This document shows positions 59,786 to 64,000 of a stretch of DNA of 64,000 nucleotides, one piece after another. Source of the DNA: Nocardioides sp. R-C-SC26 (lineage in GTDB: Bacteria > Actinomycetota > Actinomycetes > Propionibacteriales > Nocardioidaceae). The notes beneath the pieces are model-generated. The model was not told where the DNA came from. It ran no database searches and worked only from the letters and a program-made list of their open reading frames with translations. The stretch's first letter is position 1, and every line of letters starts with the position of its first letter. Location of the stretch: assembly GCF_021246465.1 (NCBI RefSeq), contig NZ_JAHRHK010000007.1, positions 147,536-211,535 of the forward strand, given 5' to 3'. Position numbers and translations under genes: made by a program.

Positions 59786-60858
59786 GAGGACACCACCTTC
59801 GGCGGGGGCGTCACGGCTACGGCCGCGACTCCGAGCAGGGCTCCGGCCAGCGCCATCAGACTGATCTGCGGTGCGAGTGCGGGATCGGGGTAGGCGATCG
59901 GCACCTCGTGCTCGTTGACCCACCAACCGATCGTCCCGGCGCCGAGACCGAGCACCGCGACGGCGATCTCGGGGGCGCGCCACCGGTCGGGGCGGTACCG
60001 GGTGCGCTGCACACGACGTCCGGCGACCACCATCCCGGCCACCGCGACGGCAAGGCCGAGGCCGAGCATCGGCGCGGCCAGCAGACGCGGTGCCGTGCGG
60101 TCGAGCAGCGCGTAGACGCCGACGACGACGCCGGACAGGCCGCCGATCATCAGCGCGCCCGTCACACGCCGCTCGGACCGCGTGGCGGTGCCGGCGCGCC
60201 CGTAGCCACGGGTGTCCATGCCGGCGGCCAGTGCGAGCGAGCGGTCGAAGGTGTCCTCGAGCACGGGTACCAGGAAGCGGCGCAGCCGCTTGATCCGGCC
60301 GGTGTCGCCGGCGCGCAGCGCCTGGGCGGCCCGAACCCGGCGGATGCTCTGGGTGAACTGCGGCAGCACGGAGACGGCGACCACGAGCGCGGTGCCGACC
60401 TCGTACAGGGCAGGCGGCAGCGAGCGGAGAAGACGCTTCGGATTGGCCAGCGAGTTCGCGGCGCCCACGCAGATCACGATGGCGGCCAGACGCAGGCCGT
60501 CATAGAGGCCCGTGAGGAGCGCTTCGCGCGTGAGCGGACCGAGCAGGGTGATGCCGAGTACCCAGTCGGGGAGTGGGACGGTGGGCAGGTCGAGCACGAC
60601 CGTGCCGGGGTAGCCGCCACCGAGCAGGATGCGGAACAGCACGCGCAGCACGATCGCGGCGAGGCCGAGCAGCAGGTAGAACCGGAACGAGCGCGCCCAC
60701 GGGTGGTCGGTGCGGCGCAACGCGACGACCACGGCCGCCACGGCGATGATCACGACGAGCACCAGCGGGTTGGTGGTCAGCGACGCGGCGGCCGCGAGGC
60801 CGATCGCCCAGGCCCACCAGGCGAGGGGATGCAGGTCGCGCGGGAGCGCGCCGATCAC
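59782..60858 (-). CDS. ECF transporter transmembrane (T) component
   Basis: 358 residues, GTG 60858. CbiQ/EcfT family with five to eight membrane helices. The coupling helices carry the Arg motifs AAQALRAG (near 182-189) and AAGMDTRGYG (near 215-224), which bind the ATPases. The C-terminal hydrophobic extension (from about 235) is longer than in typical EcfT. Overlaps the ATPase gene and follows the anchored beta-domain protein by 6 bp. Confidence 0.92.
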   Translation of the reverse strand: MIGALPRDLHPLAWWAWAIGLAAAASLTTNPLVLVVIIAVAAVVVALRRTDHPWARSFRFYLLLGLAAIVLRVLFRILLGGGYPGTVVLDLPTVPLPDWVLGITLLGPLTREALLTGLYDGLRLAAIVICVGAANSLANPKRLLRSLPPALYEVGTALVVAVSVLPQFTQSIRRVRAAQALRAGDTGRIKRLRRFLVPVLEDTFDRSLALAAGMDTRGYGRAGTATRSERRVTGALMIGGLSGVVVGVYALLDRTAPRLLAAPMLGLGLAVAVAGMVVAGRRVQRTRYRPDRWRAPEIAVAVLGLGAGTIGWWVNEHEVPIAYPDPALAPQISLMALAGALLGVAAVAVTPPPKVVSS

Positions 60859-60864
60859 CGCCGA

Positions 60865-61794
60865 TCAGCCCCGTCTCCGACGCACGAGCACGCCGGCGCC
60901 GGCCGCGGCGCCCAGGCCCAGCAGCACCACCGGCACCACCCACCCGGGCAGTCCGCCCTCGGGCGATGACTCGCGGACGGCGGGGACGGGGTCGTTGGAG
61001 AAACCCGACCCGTCGGTGGCCGACGGCGCCTCGGGGTCGGCGCCCGCCGTTCCCGAGGGCGTCGGCGCCGACGTCGGCTCACCGGTCTGGCTCGCTGACG
61101 GGGAGGCACCCGGTGCCGGGAACGCCGACGGCGCGCCACTCGGCGACGAGCCGTCCGGGTCCGGCGCCGCGGACGACGTCGGGGCACTACTCCGGGTCGG
61201 CCGATCGGGCTTCGGCGTCGTCGAGGGCCTGCCGGGGCCCGCCGTCGGACCGCCGGACGGGCTGGGCGCCGCGGTGGGCAGCGGAGTCGGCGACGGGGTG
61301 CTCGCCGCCGGCCGGACGGCGGGCGCGTCGGGAGTCGCCGTCCCGCTGATCTCGTCCCAGGCGAAGGCCACGAGGCCGCCGTCGGGAATCCGCAGCGCGT
61401 CGGCGCCGCGCGAGGCGTAGGTCCAGCGGCTGCCCGGCGAGCCCGGCGACCACCACAGGCCCCAGTAGGCCGAGGCCGGTGCCGTGTTCACGCACGGGTC
61501 GGAGGTCGGCACGCCGGAGACGCGGCACACGAAGCCCGGCTGACGGGCCGCGTAACTGAGTGGGAAGCCGGCCTGTTCGAAGAGCGAGGCGGCGCTCGCA
61601 CCGCCACCGCCGGAGATGCAGACGGCCGGCGTGCCACCGCCGAGCTGGTTGAAGTCGACGACGACGGTCACGCCCGAGGACGACGTGCAGGCCGCCGCGC
61701 CCGCAGGAGCGGCCACCGCGCCGATACCGACCGAAGCCGAGCTCGCCGCCGCCACGAAGGCGGCGACGGCGAGCCGGCGCACGGTCGAGGACAT
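60865..61794 (-). CDS. Exported, membrane-anchored DUF4430 (transcobalamin C-terminal-like) protein
   Basis: 309 residues, ATG 61794. Signal peptide to about residue 34 (PAGAA-ACT). A compact domain (36-147) has four cysteines (36, 59, 90, 101), VTVVVDFNQLGGGTPAVCIS and the aromatic YWGLWWSPGS, then LRIPDGGLVAFAW; this matches the beta-domain fold (DUF4430) of intrinsic factor/transcobalamin. A 120-residue Pro/Ser/Thr linker leads to a C-terminal membrane helix (VVPVVLLGLGAAAGAGVLV) and RRRRG. No LPXTG was seen. It lies 5 bp after the barrel-protein gene and 6 bp before the T component. Confidence 0.82.
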   Translation of the reverse strand: MSSTVRRLAVAAFVAAASSASVGIGAVAAPAGAAACTSSSGVTVVVDFNQLGGGTPAVCISGGGGASAASLFEQAGFPLSYAARQPGFVCRVSGVPTSDPCVNTAPASAYWGLWWSPGSPGSRWTYASRGADALRIPDGGLVAFAWDEISGTATPDAPAVRPAASTPSPTPLPTAAPSPSGGPTAGPGRPSTTPKPDRPTRSSAPTSSAAPDPDGSSPSGAPSAFPAPGASPSASQTGEPTSAPTPSGTAGADPEAPSATDGSGFSNDPVPAVRESSPEGGLPGWVVPVVLLGLGAAAGAGVLVRRRRG

Positions 61795-61799
61795 CGGGG

Positions 61800-63425
61800 T
61801 CAGCGGGTCACCCGGAACGAGGCCGCGCCCTTGCGGTTGGCGAACTCGCCCACCGCACGCAGCGTCTTCGTGCCGCGCTTCGGGCCGACCGTCAGCCGGA
61901 CGGTGGCCTTGCCCGCGCCGTTGGCCTGCGCCGGACGCTTCTGCTTGCCCAGGATCGCGCGCACCTTCTCACCCGGCGCGAGGCCCGTGACACGCACCAC
62001 GAGCCGGTCGCCTGCAGCGGCTGTCGCGGGCACCCGGACCTTGAGCTTGGCCGCGCCGAGCGCGTTGATCGTGGCGGTGTCGACCCGGCCGGCCGCATCG
62101 GTCACGACCACGGTGCTCTTCCCGGTGCGAGCGGGCACCGAGACGGGCAGGAGCGCCTCGCCCTCGACGTCGGCCCAGCGCACGACGCGCTGGTTGCCCA
62201 GTCGTGCGCACACGGGCGCACCCGGCGTGGCACCCGTGACGCCGACCTGCTGGGTACGACCGGCGCGAACATACTCAGCCGTGAACAGCACGTTCGTCGG
62301 GCCGGGGTCGACCGGCGCCCAGAGGAGCCCGCGGACGACCTGCACGGCGACGTTGTCGAAGGTGGTGGCCGTCTCGTCGGTGATGCCTGCCGCCAGCGCG
62401 GAGGTGCGGTCGGCGTCGTTGTAGGCGACGGCGCCGAGATCCTTCGCCGCGACGGGTGCGCATGCGCCCGTCGCCAACTGGTGGGCACGCAGCCACGTCG
62501 CCGCACGGCGCGCCGGCGCGAGCAACGACGACGCCGTCGGGGACGCCTGCGAGAGCGTGCCCAGCACGTCGGCGGCGAGCGCGGTCGAGTTGGCGTTGGC
62601 ACCCTGGGCGCTTCCCGCGCCGAACGAGCCGTCGGCCGCCTGCTGACCGACCAGCCACGTCGCGCCGTCGACGAGCGCCTTCAGCACACCCGCGTCGGTC
62701 GCCTCGGGCAGCAGCGCCTTGAGAGCGAGCGAGGTCGCGTCGAGGCTCGGCTTGCCACCGGTGGCGTCGCAGGTCGCCGTGGCGGCATCCCGCGCGGGCA
62801 GCGACTCGGTGAAGTAGCCGGCATCGCACTGCTGTGCCAGCAGGTAGGCCTGCACGACCTCCTCCTTCGCCGAGTTCACGGCCGAGAGCCCCTCGAGGGC
62901 GAACGCCTGGCCGAAGCCGTTGGCGAAGTCGCCGTAGGTGCTGGTGTCGAAGATCCGGCCGCTCGGGTCGACCTGGGCCTCGAGACGGGCGATCAGGTCG
63001 ACGCCACCGAAGGCTCGGGGATCGGCCTGGACGGCGCTGGCGTAGGCCGCAGCCTTCGCCGTCGCACCCGCGTAGGTGCTGCCGGCGTCGCCGAACGCCT
63101 CGCCGCTGATGTAGGAGCCGATGCCCGACGTCACCGCAGCCGTCACCGCGGCGACGTCGTCGGCATGGCCGGACACCGCCTGCAGCGAGCGACCGGCGTC
63201 GATGGAGGCGCCGTAGCTCGGACCGAACTGACCCACGATCAGGCCGCCGTCGAGGCGGGATGCGAGCCAGCCCGCCGCTGCGGCAGCGGGGGCCGGATCG
63301 GCGGGGGCGGGCGCCTGGGCGGGAGCCGACGGCAGGGCCGAGAGCGTGGCGGCGGCGGGGGCGGCGGGCCCGCGGCCTCCGGGGAGGCGGCCGCTACGAC
63401 GGCCGGTGAGGGCACGAGACGACAT
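61800..63425 (-). CDS. Secreted alpha-barrel (prenyltransferase/squalene-cyclase-like repeat) protein
   Basis: 541 residues, ATG 63425. A Pro/Ala-rich signal peptide ends near SAPAQA-PAP. Residues about 50-400 contain alpha-alpha repeats such as WLVGQQAADGSFGAGSAQG and SLDATSLALKALLPEAT, the QxxDGSFG pattern of the squalene-cyclase/prenyltransferase barrel. This fold is also that of the N-terminal (alpha) domain of transcobalamin and intrinsic factor. The enzymatic DXDD motif is not seen. Two C-terminal beta-rich, Ig-like modules follow (about 405-541). First gene of the cobalamin-riboswitch operon. Confidence 0.82.
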   Translation of the reverse strand: MSSRALTGRRSGRLPGGRGPAAPAAATLSALPSAPAQAPAPADPAPAAAAAGWLASRLDGGLIVGQFGPSYGASIDAGRSLQAVSGHADDVAAVTAAVTSGIGSYISGEAFGDAGSTYAGATAKAAAYASAVQADPRAFGGVDLIARLEAQVDPSGRIFDTSTYGDFANGFGQAFALEGLSAVNSAKEEVVQAYLLAQQCDAGYFTESLPARDAATATCDATGGKPSLDATSLALKALLPEATDAGVLKALVDGATWLVGQQAADGSFGAGSAQGANANSTALAADVLGTLSQASPTASSLLAPARRAATWLRAHQLATGACAPVAAKDLGAVAYNDADRTSALAAGITDETATTFDNVAVQVVRGLLWAPVDPGPTNVLFTAEYVRAGRTQQVGVTGATPGAPVCARLGNQRVVRWADVEGEALLPVSVPARTGKSTVVVTDAAGRVDTATINALGAAKLKVRVPATAAAGDRLVVRVTGLAPGEKVRAILGKQKRPAQANGAGKATVRLTVGPKRGTKTLRAVGEFANRKGAASFRVTR

Positions 63426-63435
63426 GGGATTCCTT

Positions 63436-63475
63436 CCCGCTGCATCAGCGGGACGCCACCCTCGGCGACCCGCTG
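63436..63475 (-). promoter_or_regulatory. Alternative-pairing expression platform of the riboswitch
   Basis: On the minus strand CAGCGGG (63475-63469), CCCGCTG (63452-63446) and CAGCGGG (63442-63436) occur in order. The middle segment can pair with either flank. The second partner abuts the Shine-Dalgarno GGGAAGGA, so pairing there would hide the ribosome site of the barrel-protein gene. This suggests translational control. Confidence 0.6.
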
Positions 63476-63489
63476 CTCTCCACGACAGC

Positions 63490-63615
63490 GATGTGGTCAG
63501 AACGCGTCGCGGTGGGTGCTCCGGCTGACGCCCGCTCTCGCGGACGCTCACGGTTGCGGGTCAGCGCCGGAGTTCCACCGGCTTCCCCCATCACGCGCGT
63601 GATGTTGATCGGTGG
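63490..63615 (-). ncRNA. Cobalamin (AdoCbl) riboswitch aptamer
   Basis: Conserved core on the minus strand: GGGGGAAGCCGGTG, then ACTCCGGCGCTGACCCGCAA and CCGTGAGCG (63589-63545), matching the GGGAA-GGTG-TCC-GC-TG-CCCGCAAC-GT pattern of the Cbl riboswitch. A B12-box-like GTCAGCCGGAGCACCCACC (63529-63511) follows. Boundaries are approximate. It precedes the barrel protein, anchored DUF4430 protein and ECF genes, all in one orientation. Confidence 0.9.
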
Positions 63616-63619
63616 CCGC

Positions 63620-63650
63620 AGCGTACCGCCGAGGGCGCCTGAGGCCTCAA
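63620..63650 (-). promoter_or_regulatory. Candidate promoter of the riboswitch operon
   Basis: Minus-strand TTGAGG (63650-63645) and TACGCT (63625-63620), 19 nt apart, just upstream of the aptamer. The -10 matches the TACGCT seen at other genes here; spacing is slightly long. Confidence 0.35.
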
Positions 63651-63756
63651 CCACCGACCACCGGTGGGCACGACCGCACCGGTGATGGCCGGGGCGCGAG
63701 GAACGAGGGCCGCCGCGATACCCCGGCACACCGAGGGGCCGGCACCTGGCTCACCG

Positions 63757-64000
63757 GGTTTCGAGACGGTCGCAGAGCGACCTCCTCAACCACCGGCACC
63801 GCCGTCGCAGAGCGACCTCCTCAACCACCGGCACCGCCGTCGCAGAGCGACCTCCTCAACCACCGGCACCGCCGTCGCAGAGCGACCTCCTCAACCACCG
63901 GCACCGCCGTCGCAGAGCGACCTCCTCAACCACCGGCACCGCCGTCGCAGAGCGACCTCCTCAACCACCGGCACCGCCGTCGCAGAGCGACCTCCTCAAC
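63757..64000. repeat. 35-bp tandem repeat array derived from a dispersed palindrome
   Basis: A REP-like start (GGTTTCGAGACGGTCGC) is followed by a 35-bp unit beginning CGCAGAGCGACC and containing CTCAACCACCGG, at 63771, 63806, 63841, 63876, 63911, 63946 and 63981, running off the window (at least 6.6 copies). Each unit has the small dyad GTCGC-AGA-GCGAC. Copies appear identical, so amplification is recent. No spacers, hence not CRISPR. Confidence 0.9.

Noticed and set aside
63771..64000. CRISPR array reading of the 35-bp repeats
   Set aside because: Units are contiguous with no variable spacers and no cas genes are present.

Overview
The window is about 64 kb of high-GC DNA with strong G/C third-position bias, frequent GTG starts, 4-bp ATGA/GTGA gene overlaps, leaderless-looking promoters (a TANNNT hexamer 6 to 8 nt before the start codon) and DtxR/IdeR-type iron boxes. 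This points to an actinobacterium. Gene content (PknG/GlnH/GlnX cluster, EfeUOB, SPFH/TelA proteins) and short dispersed intergenic palindromes ending in CTCAACCACCGG suggest Nocardioidaceae, probably Nocardioides or a close relative. That assignment is inference, not a database match. No rRNA, tRNA, CRISPR array or prophage was seen.

Layout. 1-1321: two tandem iron-siderophore binding lipoproteins, the first cut by the window edge, behind a double IdeR box. 1396-3821: ilvE, leuB and a small ORF. 4313-7595: an O-methyltransferase and a large LuxR-type ATPase regulator. 7661-20306: a ten-gene minus-strand operon in the order telA, unknown, AAA+ ATPase, glnX-like, glnH, coiled-coil protein, pknG-like kinase, PP2C phosphatase, VWA protein, FHA protein, with a divergent SPFH protein at 20415. 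21361-25276: duplicated hairpin terminators, a YczE-like membrane protein divergent from a MocR regulator, and serA. 25468-30460: an ABC-F ATPase and the IdeR-controlled ferrous iron importer efeUOB. 30634-33946: a DsbA/FrnE-like thioredoxin-fold protein, a YbaK-like deacylase and an ABC exporter. 33986-35417: a small accessory block with an XRE regulator, a DUF6907-type protein and VapBC. 35483-39150: ilvBNC with a classical leader-peptide attenuator. 39252-49724: a pterin dehydratase/VOC fusion, an MFS carrier, a VWA protein, kynureninase, a complete Fe-siderophore-type ABC importer with a Fur-like box, and two unknown proteins. 49754-54230: a PNPOx-like protein, ilvD, a BNR-repeat protein and an EamA exporter. 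54158-54690: a repeat cluster with two foldback elements of about 160 bp. 54780-57197: a small ORF, an alpha/beta hydrolase and a PQQ-type sugar dehydrogenase lipoprotein. 57200-63650: an ECF transporter (S, AA, T) with two secreted proteins, behind a cobalamin riboswitch. 63757-64000: a 35-bp tandem repeat that runs off the window.

How the genes work together. Branched-chain amino acid synthesis is nearly complete here (ilvB, N, C, D, E, leuB) but split over four transcription units. Iron acquisition is represented by three systems. The two most interesting blocks are: (a) an expanded PknG operon, in which the known amino-acid-sensing trio GlnH-GlnX-PknG is translationally coupled to a phosphatase, an FHA phosphothreonine reader, a VWA protein, an AAA+ ATPase and TelA; and (b) a cobalamin-riboswitch operon whose two secreted products look like the separated alpha-barrel and beta-domain of animal B12 carriers (transcobalamin/intrinsic factor), placed directly upstream of an ECF importer.
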